From Bradyrhizobium sp. 1(2017) (GTDB taxonomy: Bacteria; Pseudomonadota; Alphaproteobacteria; Rhizobiales; Xanthobacteraceae), in assembly GCF_011602485.2 (NCBI RefSeq), contig NZ_CP050022.2, positions 7,522,001-7,586,000 on the forward strand: a stretch of 64,000 nucleotides of DNA, read 5' to 3'. Below, piece after piece: positions 9,300-17,335 of the stretch. A program made the position numbers and the translations under genes. Within the stretch, counting starts at the first letter, position 1, and every line of letters starts with the position of its first letter. A model generated the notes under the pieces. That model made no database searches and was not told the origin of the DNA. It saw only the letters and a program-made list of their open reading frames with translations.

Positions 9300-10841
9300 T
9301 CAATTCGCCCCTTCGCGCAGCTTGAACCGCTGGATCTTGCCCGTCGCGGTCTTCGGCAGCGAGTCCACCACGTCGATCCAGCGCGGATATTTCCAAGGGC
9401 CGATCTTCTGCTTGACGTGCTCCTTCAGCACGTCCTGGAGGTCGCTCGTCTTGGCGCCGGGCCGCAGCACCACGAAGGCCTTTGGCTTGAGCAATCCTTC
9501 CGGATCGGCCTCGGGTACAACGGCAGCTTCCAGCACGGCCGGGTGTGTGATCAGCGCGCTTTCGACCTCGAAGGGCGAAACCCAGATGCCGGAGACCTTG
9601 AACATGTCGTCGGCGCGGCCACAGAAGGTGTAGCGGCCCTCTGCGTCGCGAACATATTTGTCGCCGGTGCGGGTCCACGGACCCTCGAAGGTGCGGCGGC
9701 TCTTGTGGCGCTGATTCCAGTAGCCCTCACCGGCCGAGGGCGCGTCGACCAGGAGCTCACCGACCTCGCCGTCGGCGACGTCCTGGCCGGCCTCGTTGAC
9801 GAGCCGCACCGCATAGCCGGGCACCGGCTTGCCGGACGAGCCATATTTGATGTCGCCGGGCGCGTTGGACAGGAAAATGTGCAGGAGCTCGGTCGAGCCG
9901 ACGCCGTCGAGAATGTCGACGCCGAAGCGTGCCTTCCAGCTGTTGCCGACGGATTCCGGCAGCGCCTCGCCGGCCGAGGTGCAGATGCGCAAGCTCTTGC
10001 CGCCACGCTCGGCCTTCATCGCCTCGTCGTTGAGCATCGCCGCGAACAGCGTCGGGACGCCGTAGAAGATCGACGGGTTGTAGCGGTTCATCAGGTCGAA
10101 CATGCGTGCCGGTGTCGGCCGCTCGCTGTTGAGGACCACGGTGGCACCGACCGACATCGGGAAGGTCAGCGCATTGCCGAGGCCATAGGCGAAGAACAGC
10201 TTTGCCGCGGAGAGGCAGACGTCGCTCTCGCGGATGCCGAGAACCTGCCTGGCGTAGGTGTCCGCGGTCGCCTGCAGATTCGCATGCAGATGACGCACGC
10301 CCTTGGGCATGCCGGTCGAGCCCGATGAATAGAGCCAGAACGCCGGCTCATCCGGGTGCGTCGCCGCGGTGGTGAACTGATCGCTCTCGCCAGCGATCTC
10401 CTCAGTGAGCTGCTTGTGGCCGTTCTGCTTGGCGCCGGAGACCACGACATGCTCGAGATCGGGCATGCGGCCGACGACGTCCTTGATGACGGGATAGAGC
10501 GCTTCGGAGACGAACAGCACGCGGGCGCGGCAGTCGGCGAGGATGTAGGCGTACTGGTCCGCGGTGAGCAGCGTGTTCAGGGGCACCGGCACGATGCCGG
10601 CGCGGATCGCGCCCAGGAAAACGATCGGGAAATCGACCGTATCCAGCATGATCATCGCCACACGCTCCTCGCGGCGGACGCCGAGCCGGCGCAGCATGTT
10701 GGCAGCGCGGCGACTCTCGCACTGGAGCTCGCCATAGGTGAGCCGCGAGACGGTGTCGTCGAAGACGAGCTTGCTTCCCCTGCCCTCCTCGACGTTACGG
10801 TCGAGCAGCCAGGTCACCGCATTGTAGGATCCCTCGCTCAC
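9300..10841 (-). CDS. bclA: Benzoate-CoA ligase (AMP-forming)
   Basis: The enzyme activates benzoate to benzoyl-CoA with ATP, the entry step to the box pathway. The 513-residue length fits benzoate-CoA ligases. The adenylation motif YSSGSTGMPKGV is at residues 171-182, and the catalytic lysine motif PKTATGK is near the C-terminus at about residue 503. The start is GTG at 10841, directly after a GGGGAGAC ribosome site, and the next residues match the family's N-terminus. It is transcribed divergently from boxR across a 122-base region. Some relatives also accept 4-hydroxybenzoate or fluorobenzoates; the box genes next door argue for benzoate. Confidence 0.93.
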   Translation of the reverse strand: MSEGSYNAVTWLLDRNVEEGRGSKLVFDDTVSRLTYGELQCESRRAANMLRRLGVRREERVAMIMLDTVDFPIVFLGAIRAGIVPVPLNTLLTADQYAYILADCRARVLFVSEALYPVIKDVVGRMPDLEHVVVSGAKQNGHKQLTEEIAGESDQFTTAATHPDEPAFWLYSSGSTGMPKGVRHLHANLQATADTYARQVLGIRESDVCLSAAKLFFAYGLGNALTFPMSVGATVVLNSERPTPARMFDLMNRYNPSIFYGVPTLFAAMLNDEAMKAERGGKSLRICTSAGEALPESVGNSWKARFGVDILDGVGSTELLHIFLSNAPGDIKYGSSGKPVPGYAVRLVNEAGQDVADGEVGELLVDAPSAGEGYWNQRHKSRRTFEGPWTRTGDKYVRDAEGRYTFCGRADDMFKVSGIWVSPFEVESALITHPAVLEAAVVPEADPEGLLKPKAFVVLRPGAKTSDLQDVLKEHVKQKIGPWKYPRWIDVVDSLPKTATGKIQRFKLREGAN

Positions 10842-10861
10842 GGGCGTCTCCCCAGAATTTA

Positions 10862-10926
10862 GAATTATAATTCATAGAAAGACACTGTGGCGGCTTGCTG
10901 TCAATGCCATCAGGCACTATGTTTCA
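10862..10926. promoter_or_regulatory. Divergent bclA/boxR promoter region with degenerate BoxR-type site
   Basis: This AT-rich intergenic stretch holds a perfect 12-base palindrome GAATTATAATTC at 10862-10873 and, at 10913-10926, GGCA-CTATGT-TTCA. The latter differs at two of fourteen positions from TGCA-CTTTGT-TTCA before boxC, so it is probably a weak version of the same operator. Autoregulation of boxR and control of bclA are inferred. Confidence 0.5.
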
Positions 10927-10963
10927 TTAAAACGCGCCGCAGGACACCCGTTAAAGAAGGCTC

Positions 10964-11872
10964 ATGACCGACAGTCCCGACGCCGAATCCCAATTCCTCG
11001 AACAGCTCGGCCAGCGTGTGCGCACCATGCGCGCGCTGCGCGGCATGTCGCGCAAAGTGCTCGCCAAGGTATCAGGAATTTCGGAGCGCTACATCGCGCA
11101 GCTCGAGAGTGGCAAGGGCAATGTCTCGATCGTGCTGCTCCGCCGCGTCTCCGACGCGATGGGCGCGCATCTGGAAGATCTGCTTCCTAGCGCCGATCCG
11201 ACGCCGGACTGGCCGATGTTTCGCGACCTCCTGCGCAAGGCGACGCCGGCGCAGATTGCACAGGCAAAAGACCTGCTCGCCGGCGGCAGCGCGTCGGCGC
11301 CGCGGCGCGCGCCGTTCTGCGGCATCGCGCTGATCGGCCTGCGCGGCGCCGGCAAATCGACGCTTGGGCGGATGCTCGCAAAGAAGATCGGCTGGAGCTT
11401 CGTCGAGCTCAACAAGGAGGTCGAGCATCAGAACGGACTCTCGGTCGCAGAGATCATCGCGCTCTACGGCCAGGAAGGCTTTCGCCGCATGGAGCAGGCG
11501 GCGCTGCAACAGCTGCTCGCGCGCAACGAGCTGCTGGTGCTGGCGACCGGCGGCGGCATCGTGTCCGAGCCTTTGACCTTCGACCAGATCCTGACGTCGT
11601 TCTACACGATCTGGCTGAAGGCCGAGCCTGAGGAGCACATGGCCCGCGTCCGTCGCCAGGGCGACCTGCGCCCGATGGCGGACGATCGCTCCGCGATGGC
11701 GGAGCTGCGCAACATCCTGCTGAGCCGCGAGCCGCTGTATTCGCGCGCGACGGCCGTGGTGGATACTGCGGGCCTGTCCGTCGACGCCGCCGCCGCCCGG
11801 CTGATCGATGCGGTGCGACCGGTCCTGCAAAACGAAGCGCGCAGTTTCGGACTGCGCAGCGTGGCGCTGTAG
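10964..11872 (+). CDS. boxR: BoxR/BzdR-type benzoyl-CoA-responsive transcriptional regulator
   Basis: The 302-residue protein joins an XRE-type helix-turn-helix domain (about residues 12-75) to a shikimate-kinase-like domain (about 118-285) with the P-loop GLRGAGKST at residues 125-133. This fusion defines the BzdR/BoxR family, in which the kinase-like domain is a sensor for benzoyl-CoA and the protein represses benzoate genes at TGCA-N6-TGCA operators. It diverges from bclA, and candidate operators lie before boxC, before bclA and before a liv operon at 24.4 kb. A haemoglobin gene begins three bases after its stop, so the two are surely co-transcribed. Confidence 0.94.
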   Translation: MTDSPDAESQFLEQLGQRVRTMRALRGMSRKVLAKVSGISERYIAQLESGKGNVSIVLLRRVSDAMGAHLEDLLPSADPTPDWPMFRDLLRKATPAQIAQAKDLLAGGSASAPRRAPFCGIALIGLRGAGKSTLGRMLAKKIGWSFVELNKEVEHQNGLSVAEIIALYGQEGFRRMEQAALQQLLARNELLVLATGGGIVSEPLTFDQILTSFYTIWLKAEPEEHMARVRRQGDLRPMADDRSAMAELRNILLSREPLYSRATAVVDTAGLSVDAAAARLIDAVRPVLQNEARSFGLRSVAL

Positions 11873-11874
11873 AG

Positions 11875-12270
11875 ATGACCGATAGCGATGTCGCAATCTC
11901 CATGTTCGAACGGATTGGCGGCAGCGCCACGATCGACCGGCTGGTCGACCGCTTCTACGAGCGTATGGACACCCTGCCGGAGGCGAAAGTCGTCCGCGCG
12001 ATGCACGCGGACGATCTCGGCCTGATCAGGGACGTACTGAAGCGCTATCTCACGGAATGGACCGGCGGCCCAAAACTCTACTCCGTCGAGAAGGGCCATC
12101 CGCGGCTACGGCAACGGCACATCGGTTTTGCCATCGGTGATGCCGAGCGCGACGCCTGGATGATTTGCATGCGCGGCGCGCTGGAGGAGACGGTGGCAGA
12201 TCGCGCCGCGCGGCAGGATCTCGACAAGGCGCTGTCCGGCCTCGCCGACTGGATGCGCAACCGCAGCTAG
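11875..12270 (+). CDS. Group II truncated haemoglobin
   Basis: This 131-residue haem protein shows the TrHbII pattern: Tyr28 at the B10 position, a GHPRLRQRH stretch containing the proximal histidine (His82), and Trp95 at position G8 in RDAWMICM. The family binds O2 and NO and is often linked to oxygen handling or NO detoxification. The ATG lies two bases after the boxR stop codon and the two genes overlap functionally in one transcript. An oxygen-buffering or NO-protective job for the oxygen-dependent BoxB reaction is an inference from this arrangement. The gene ends close to a convergent gene at 12277. Confidence 0.92.
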   Translation: MTDSDVAISMFERIGGSATIDRLVDRFYERMDTLPEAKVVRAMHADDLGLIRDVLKRYLTEWTGGPKLYSVEKGHPRLRQRHIGFAIGDAERDAWMICMRGALEETVADRAARQDLDKALSGLADWMRNRS

Positions 12271-12276
12271 CCGCTT

Positions 12277-13056
12277 TCAGTCGAGGCCCAGCGCGCTGAT
12301 GTCGCGGGCGAGCATCACCCCGGGGATACGAGGCACCAGGCGCGTTTTGACGGCGTAGCCGCCGAGGACGATCTTTGGACGACGAGGTGCCGGCAACGCC
12401 TGCACGCGCTCGACGAGCGCTCTGACGGCATCGCACTGCTCGGGCAGGGCGATCGAGACGAGCAGCGTCTTGGATTCGCCGGCAAGCGAAGGCTCGGACA
12501 GGGCATCGAGAACCGTACGCTCGTCGACATGACGCGTCGGCCATCCCTGGTTCTGCAGCCAGAGCGCGAGAATGCGAATTCCCACCACATGGGCGTTGCC
12601 GGGCGCGTTCATCAGAAAATAGCGGCCGTCACCGGCAAACCGCGCCGGCTGTGACCAGGCCTGCTTCATCCGCGCCTCGACAAGATCGACCACCCGCTCA
12701 GCGAAGGCGGTGAACTCGTGCTCGCCCGCGACCGTGAGCGTGCCGCGCTCCCAGGCGCGGCCGATCTCGTAGAGCATCGGCGCGATCATGCCGACGAGGA
12801 TGTCCACCGGCCGGCAATTGGCGACGATGGCCCGGTCGACTAGCGGCCCGGCCGCATCGAAATCGTTGCTGCGACCGGCGGCAAACAGCGCCTGAAAGAT
12901 GTCCCGCAGCACCACCGCATGGGCATACTCATCGTCGCGGAGCAGATCCGGCTGCTCGCCCGCGCATTTCCGGCACAGCCCGTGCGTGATGCTGAGGTCC
13001 GCGTGCGGCGGCATCTCCCCAATGAACTGCTGGCAATGGGCACACCATCTCAGCAC
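12277..13056 (-). CDS. Cobalamin-binding protein with zinc-ribbon-like N-terminus and CarH-type Wx9EH motif
   Basis: The 259-residue protein starts with two CxxC pairs (Cys5/Cys8 and Cys28/Cys31), likely a zinc ribbon. A helical cap follows with Trp102 and Glu112-His113, the Wx9EH pattern that caps adenosylcobalamin in CarH-type light sensors. The C-terminal Rossmann-like part has N-x-H-x-x-G at residues 154-159, with the cobalt-ligand histidine (His156) kept and the usual first Asp changed to Asn. The GTG at 13056 was chosen because GGGGAG precedes it by seven bases; a longer reading has no ribosome site. No DNA-binding domain is present. A light- or B12-responsive regulator acting through protein contacts is inferred. 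Confidence 0.8.
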   Translation of the reverse strand: MLRWCAHCQQFIGEMPPHADLSITHGLCRKCAGEQPDLLRDDEYAHAVVLRDIFQALFAAGRSNDFDAAGPLVDRAIVANCRPVDILVGMIAPMLYEIGRAWERGTLTVAGEHEFTAFAERVVDLVEARMKQAWSQPARFAGDGRYFLMNAPGNAHVVGIRILALWLQNQGWPTRHVDERTVLDALSEPSLAGESKTLLVSIALPEQCDAVRALVERVQALPAPRRPKIVLGGYAVKTRLVPRIPGVMLARDISALGLD

Positions 13057-13222
13057 GCTACGTCTCCCCAGGGGTCGACGGTCCCAGTATCCTAGCGCAG
13101 CGTCGCCGCTTGCAAAAGCGGTAGCGGCTCGACGCAAGCGGTGACGGGGTAGTGCCGCAAGCATGGGCGGCCTGCAACGAATGAAATTGAGCCCGGCGAA
13201 AGCCGGCTGCTAAGCTCAGATC

Positions 13223-13903
13223 ATGACCGAAACCCTGCCCGATACCATCCGCCGCCTCTACACCGACCCCGGCGAGTACATCGACAGCGACCACCCCGCC
13301 GTGCAGCAATTCGCCGAGACAGCCGTGCGCACGGATGCGAGCGTGCGCGGCAAGGCGAGCGTGCTCTACAAGGCGGTGCGCGACGGCATCCGCTACAATC
13401 CCTATGTCAGCATGCGCGCCGCCGAGACCTTCCGAGCGTCGAGTGTGCTCGCCGCAGGGCAGGGCTATTGCGTCGGCAAGGCCGCGCTCTATGCGGCCGT
13501 CTGCCGCGTCCACGGCATTCCGGCCCGCGTCGGTTTTGCGGATGTGAAGAACCACCTCACCACCGAGAAGCTGCGCCGGAGCATGGGCACGGACATCTTC
13601 ACCTGGCATGGCTTTACCGAGGTTTATGTCGATGACGCCTGGCGCAAGGCGACGCCGACCTTCAACGATACGCTCTGCGCCAAGGTCGGCGTGGCCCCAC
13701 TCGATTTCGACGGCCACACCGACGCGCTGCTACATCCCTTCGACGGCGAAGGACGCGCCTACATGCAATATGTCAACGACCGCGGCACCTATCACGACGT
13801 GCCGGCGAAGTTCTTGATGCGGGAGATGGCGCGCGACTATGCCAACATGCAGGGCGAGGATCTCTCCGGGCGCGACATGGAGCGTGAGGCGGCTGAGCGG
13901 TAA
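13223..13903 (+). CDS. Transglutaminase-like cysteine protease family protein
   Basis: The 226-residue protein has a transglutaminase-like core with Cys83 in GQGYCVGKA and His129 in TWHGFTEVYV. The third catalytic acid, usually in a W-x-x-x-D-P motif, is not evident: the matching segment reads WRKATPTFN, so Asn148 or another residue may take its place. No signal peptide is seen. The family includes bacterial peptidases and transglutaminase-like enzymes of mostly unknown role. The gene diverges from the B12-binding protein gene with a 166-base gap. Function cannot be stated further. Confidence 0.85.
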   Translation: MTETLPDTIRRLYTDPGEYIDSDHPAVQQFAETAVRTDASVRGKASVLYKAVRDGIRYNPYVSMRAAETFRASSVLAAGQGYCVGKAALYAAVCRVHGIPARVGFADVKNHLTTEKLRRSMGTDIFTWHGFTEVYVDDAWRKATPTFNDTLCAKVGVAPLDFDGHTDALLHPFDGEGRAYMQYVNDRGTYHDVPAKFLMREMARDYANMQGEDLSGRDMEREAAER

Positions 13904-13981
13904 GGACGGGCGCGGGATGCCGTCTCCCGGATGAGCGCAGCGACGTCCGGGCTGGCCCGGGCAACAACGATTGCTGCTCCG

Positions 13982-14314
13982 CTAGATCGACCAGTAATTC
14001 GGATGCTGGTACGGCCGCGAGCGGTCGCCCCAGTCGAATTCATCGCCATCGACTTCGCAGGGGCCGCTGCTCAATTGTTCCGGCGTCAGATCGACCTGGA
14101 AGGCCTGACGTCCCGGATCATATTTGAGTGCGCTCCACTGCACGGGATAATGATGATGGGTGCCGAGCAGCCGCCCGGTCTTGATGACGGCATAGGCGAC
14201 GGTTCCGCTCACCTTGTCGAGCATCAATCGCTCGATCGTGCCGAGCTTGCTGCCGTCGCAACCAAAGACGGCGACGTGCTCGACGCGGTCGCTGGGAACC
14301 ATGGTGTGTTGCAT
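13982..14314 (-). CDS. PRC-barrel domain-containing protein
   Basis: The 110-residue protein has a PRC-barrel-like fold at about residues 8-75: strands around HVAVFGCDGSKLGTIERLML and GTVAYAVIKTG. These domains occur in ribosome maturation factors and in small stress-related alphaproteobacterial proteins, where they act in protein or ligand binding. The ATG at 14314 follows a GGGAG ribosome site by six bases; a longer in-frame start upstream lacks one. The C-terminal tail is acidic and aromatic. It appears to be a single-gene unit. Precise function is unknown. Confidence 0.85.
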   Translation of the reverse strand: MQHTMVPSDRVEHVAVFGCDGSKLGTIERLMLDKVSGTVAYAVIKTGRLLGTHHHYPVQWSALKYDPGRQAFQVDLTPEQLSSGPCEVDGDEFDWGDRSRPYQHPNYWSI

Positions 14315-14427
14315 GGCGTGCTCCCTTGGACTCGTGTGGAGCGGATTATAGGCCCGCACCCCCGGATGTGCGAAGCGACATCCGGGGTCTTGCGACACTT
14401 TCGCAGGTATCGCTTCGCTTGCCCGGG

Positions 14428-14688
14428 TTACGACATTCCGACAGGCTGCCGCGCCCTATCGTTGCATGCGTCAAACACCGACCGATCCAAGGCCTCGGCG
14501 GCAAAGCCCGCGACATAGATCAAGGCCAGGATTGCCACCGAGATCGCCACCGTTTCCGCATGTGCGAGCCCCCACCGCAGCAGCCGCTGCGACAAGGTCG
14601 GCGGCGGAAACCGGTAGATCCGTCCCGCAGGCGTAATCAGATCAAACGACCGAACCGGCCGCGCGCGCGCGGGGAGTTTGGGCAGCAT
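14428..14688 (-). CDS. Small single-span membrane protein (hypothetical)
   Basis: This 86-residue reading frame has a basic N-terminus and one clear hydrophobic helix at about residues 45-66. It starts inside the last 47 bases of the antiporter gene, in another frame, so it may be translationally coupled to it. No family is recognised. Its codon use resembles the neighbours only moderately, and the overlap means it could be spurious. Confidence 0.45.
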   Translation of the reverse strand: MLPKLPARARPVRSFDLITPAGRIYRFPPPTLSQRLLRWGLAHAETVAISVAILALIYVAGFAAEALDRSVFDACNDRARQPVGMS

Positions 14689-16375
14689 CTGGATATCTCC
14701 TTTCCAGCTCCTCGATCATGCCGCGCGCGATTTCGCGTTCACCCATGATCACGACATCAGCTCCCAGTCCCTTCAAGTGATCGACTTCGGCATCCGCATG
14801 CGCCCGCGCGATGATCTGGATGTCGGGATTGGCCGCACGCGCCTGCTGCACGATCTGTCCCGCCTCGAACGCTTCGGGGATCGCGATCACCAAATGTCTC
14901 GCCCGCGAGGGGTTGGTCGCGCCGAGGATCTCGGGCTGCGCGGCGTTGCCCATGATGGTTTCGATGCCGCCCTGCTTCAGCTTCTCGAGCGCGCGCTCTC
15001 CGACTTCGGCGACGAGAAACGGCAATTGCCGCTGCGTCAAGGCATCGCCCACCAGCGCGCCGACGCGGCCATAGCCGATCACGATTGTATGGTCGGTCAG
15101 CTCGGTCGTGCGGATCGGCTCGGGCACGGCGGCCGCGGCTTGCGGCTTATCCCGGCGCGGATCCAGCAGCGGCGCGAGCCAGGTGACGGCCGCGAACATC
15201 AGCGGATTGAGCATGATGGAAAGGATCGCGCCCGCCATGATCAGGTCGCGGCCCTCCTTCGGCAGAATCTGCGAGGCGACGCCGAGCTCGGCCAGGATGA
15301 AGGAGAACTCGCCGATTTGCGACAGGCTCGCCGAGATCGTCAGCGCGGTCGCGACCGGATGCCGGAACAGGATCACGATCAAAAATGCCGCAGCCGATTT
15401 GCCGAGCATGATGATCGCGAGCGTCGCCAGCAAAGGCCAGGGCTCGCGGATGACGCTGAGAGGGTCGAACATCATGCCGACGGAGACAAAGAACAGCACG
15501 GCGAAGGCATCGCGCAGCGGGAGCGATTCCTGCGCGGCGCGTGCACTGAGCGGCGATTCCCGCAGCATCATGCCGGCAAAGAAGGCGCCCAGCGCCAGCG
15601 AGACATCGAACAGCTTCGAGGCTCCGAACGCGATGCACAGCGCTATCGCGAGCACGCCCAGGCGAAACAGCTCGCGCGAGCCTGTGTGCGCGATGTAGTG
15701 CAGGATCCAAGGGATGAGCCGGCGTCCGACCACGAGCATCAGGCCGATGAACACGACGATCTTGACGACCGTCAACATCACGACCCCGGCGAGTCCGAGG
15801 CCCAGCCGTGCGGCCAGTGGATCGAAAGCTGGCTGGCCGTCCGCGCCGCCCTGAAGGCTCGCGATAGCCGGAAACAGCACCAGCACGAGCACCATCGCGA
15901 GGTCCTCGACGATGAGCCAGCCGACGGCGATGCGGCCGCGATCGGTTTCCATCAAGCGCCGCTCCTGAAGCGCGCGAAGGAGGACGACGGTGCTCGCGAC
16001 CGACAAGGCCAGTCCGAACACGAGGCCGGCGCCGGCGCTCCAGCCCATCAGGAACGCAAGGCCAAGCCCCATCAGCGTCGCAGCCGCGATCTGCACGACG
16101 GCGCCGGGTACGGCGATGTTGCGGACACTGAGCAGATCTTGAAGCGAGAAATGCAGCCCGACGCCGAACATCAGCAAGATGATGCCGAGTTCCGAAAGCT
16201 CGGTGGCAAGCGCTTGATCGGCAACGTAACCCGGCGTGAACGGCCCGACTGCGACACCCGCGAGGAGATAGCCGACCAGAGGCGGCACACGGAACCGCTG
16301 CGCGATTGTTCCAAGTACGAAGGCTAATCCAAGTCCAGCGACGATGGTGGCGATGAGAGGTGTGTCATGCGGCAT
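14642..16375 (-). CDS. CPA2-family cation:proton antiporter (KefB/YbaL type) with TrkA-N domain
   Basis: The 577-residue protein has a CPA2 sodium/hydrogen-exchanger membrane domain at about residues 5-385 with a dozen hydrophobic helices, then a cytoplasmic TrkA-N nucleotide-binding domain at about 410-530 opened by VIGYGRVG. The motif order is that of KefB/KefC and YbaL: glutathione- or nucleotide-gated potassium efflux systems. The product probably exports K+ in exchange for protons during stress. No KefF/KefG-like ancillary protein is adjacent, which favours a YbaL-like type. A small membrane-protein frame overlaps its end. Confidence 0.9.
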   Translation of the reverse strand: MPHDTPLIATIVAGLGLAFVLGTIAQRFRVPPLVGYLLAGVAVGPFTPGYVADQALATELSELGIILLMFGVGLHFSLQDLLSVRNIAVPGAVVQIAAATLMGLGLAFLMGWSAGAGLVFGLALSVASTVVLLRALQERRLMETDRGRIAVGWLIVEDLAMVLVLVLFPAIASLQGGADGQPAFDPLAARLGLGLAGVVMLTVVKIVVFIGLMLVVGRRLIPWILHYIAHTGSRELFRLGVLAIALCIAFGASKLFDVSLALGAFFAGMMLRESPLSARAAQESLPLRDAFAVLFFVSVGMMFDPLSVIREPWPLLATLAIIMLGKSAAAFLIVILFRHPVATALTISASLSQIGEFSFILAELGVASQILPKEGRDLIMAGAILSIMLNPLMFAAVTWLAPLLDPRRDKPQAAAAVPEPIRTTELTDHTIVIGYGRVGALVGDALTQRQLPFLVAEVGERALEKLKQGGIETIMGNAAQPEILGATNPSRARHLVIAIPEAFEAGQIVQQARAANPDIQIIARAHADAEVDHLKGLGADVVIMGEREIARGMIEELERRYPDAAQTPRARAAGSVV

Positions 16376-16438
16376 TTTTTCCTTTTGACACAGCAGGTGC
16401 GCGGGTGCACCGCGACCTGTGCGCGCGGTCAGCCAAGC

Positions 16439-17224
16439 TCACAGCAGTTGCGAGCGCACCGACTCCGCGCCGTCGCGCAGCAACGGCAGAAAACGATCGA
16501 TCAATTCCCGTTCCGTCACGCGATCGACGTGGGCGCCCATGTTGATGGCCGCGACGATCACATTGTCGTAACGATGCACGGGAACCGAGATCGAGCGGAA
16601 ATGCGGCTCGGCTTCGCGATCGACCAGTGAATAGGCTTGCGCGCGGTCGGACGCGATGCGCGCGAGCAGCGCCTTCGGGTCCGTCACCGTCAGCGGCGTC
16701 AACGCCGCGCGCGCCATCGCCTTCAGACGCGCAGCGAGCTCGGCATCGTCGAGCTGGCCGAGCATGGCGCGGCCTACCGAGGTGCAGAAGGCCGGGAGAC
16801 GATAGCCGATCTCGAGGCCGCCGGAGAACATCCGCGCCGGGCTGCTGCGTGCGACGAATACGACATCATCGCCGTCGAGCACGGCGAGCGAGGAGATTTC
16901 ATTTGCCGCGGTCGCGACGCGATCGAGCACCGGCTGGAGCACCGCGACGAGCTGATTGGAGCGCAGATAGGACGCCGCCAGGGTCAGCACATGCGGCGTC
17001 AGCGAGAACAGCTTTCCGTCGCCGCTGACGAAGCCGCCGCGCTGGAGCGTGAACAGCATGCGCCGCGCGGTGGCGCGCGGCAGATCGGCGGCCCGGGCAA
17101 GATCGCTCAGCGTCATCGGGCCGGTGGTGGTGCCGAAGCATTGCAGCAGACGGAGGCCACGATCGAGGCTCTCGACGAAATCGGTCGCACGCTCGTCGCT
17201 CTCGCTTCGCTTCAGCTTGGGCAT
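16439..17224 (-). CDS. IclR-family transcriptional regulator
   Basis: The 261-residue protein has an N-terminal winged helix (about residues 15-78, with LSDLARAADLPRATARRML as the recognition region) and a C-terminal IclR effector domain (about 92-255). It belongs to the PcaR/PobR-like branch that commonly controls aromatic catabolism. The ATG at 17224 was chosen because upstream residues in the frame do not resemble the family. It diverges from the Rieske oxygenase gene across 111 bases that contain an inverted repeat, so it most likely controls that gene and itself. Confidence 0.9.
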   Translation of the reverse strand: MPKLKRSESDERATDFVESLDRGLRLLQCFGTTTGPMTLSDLARAADLPRATARRMLFTLQRGGFVSGDGKLFSLTPHVLTLAASYLRSNQLVAVLQPVLDRVATAANEISSLAVLDGDDVVFVARSSPARMFSGGLEIGYRLPAFCTSVGRAMLGQLDDAELAARLKAMARAALTPLTVTDPKALLARIASDRAQAYSLVDREAEPHFRSISVPVHRYDNVIVAAINMGAHVDRVTERELIDRFLPLLRDGAESVRSQLL

Positions 17225-17280
17225 GACCTCGGGACAATCCTGCAAAATAGTGCTTGCTGCCGCTCCAAGGCATGTCATAA

Positions 17281-17305
17281 TTCGCCCATTCGTTCAATAG
17301 GCGAA
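17281..17305. promoter_or_regulatory. Inverted repeat in IclR/Rieske intergenic region, candidate operator
   Basis: TTCGCC at 17281-17286 and GGCGAA at 17300-17305 form a perfect six-base inverted repeat around 13 bases; an inner GTTC/GAAC pair overlaps it. It lies 31 bases before the Rieske start and 57 before the iclR-type start. IclR proteins bind palindromes of this size, so it is a plausible operator. No experimental support can be seen. Confidence 0.45.
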
Positions 17306-17335
17306 CAAACGCCACTCCACAAGGATGCATGCGCC

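Noticed and set aside
10964..11872. Shikimate kinase for aromatic amino-acid synthesis
   Set aside because: The N-terminal XRE domain and position next to bclA make it BoxR; the kinase-like part is a sensor domain.
14678..16327. Long open frame (549 codons) on the plus strand
   Set aside because: Exact antisense of the Kef-type antiporter, highly charged with His, Arg, Gln and Asp, with no membrane or domain pattern.
16637..17335. Upstream extension of the Rieske oxygenase frame
   Set aside because: The extension overlaps the IclR gene on the other strand and lacks any domain; the start at 17336 fits the family N-terminus.
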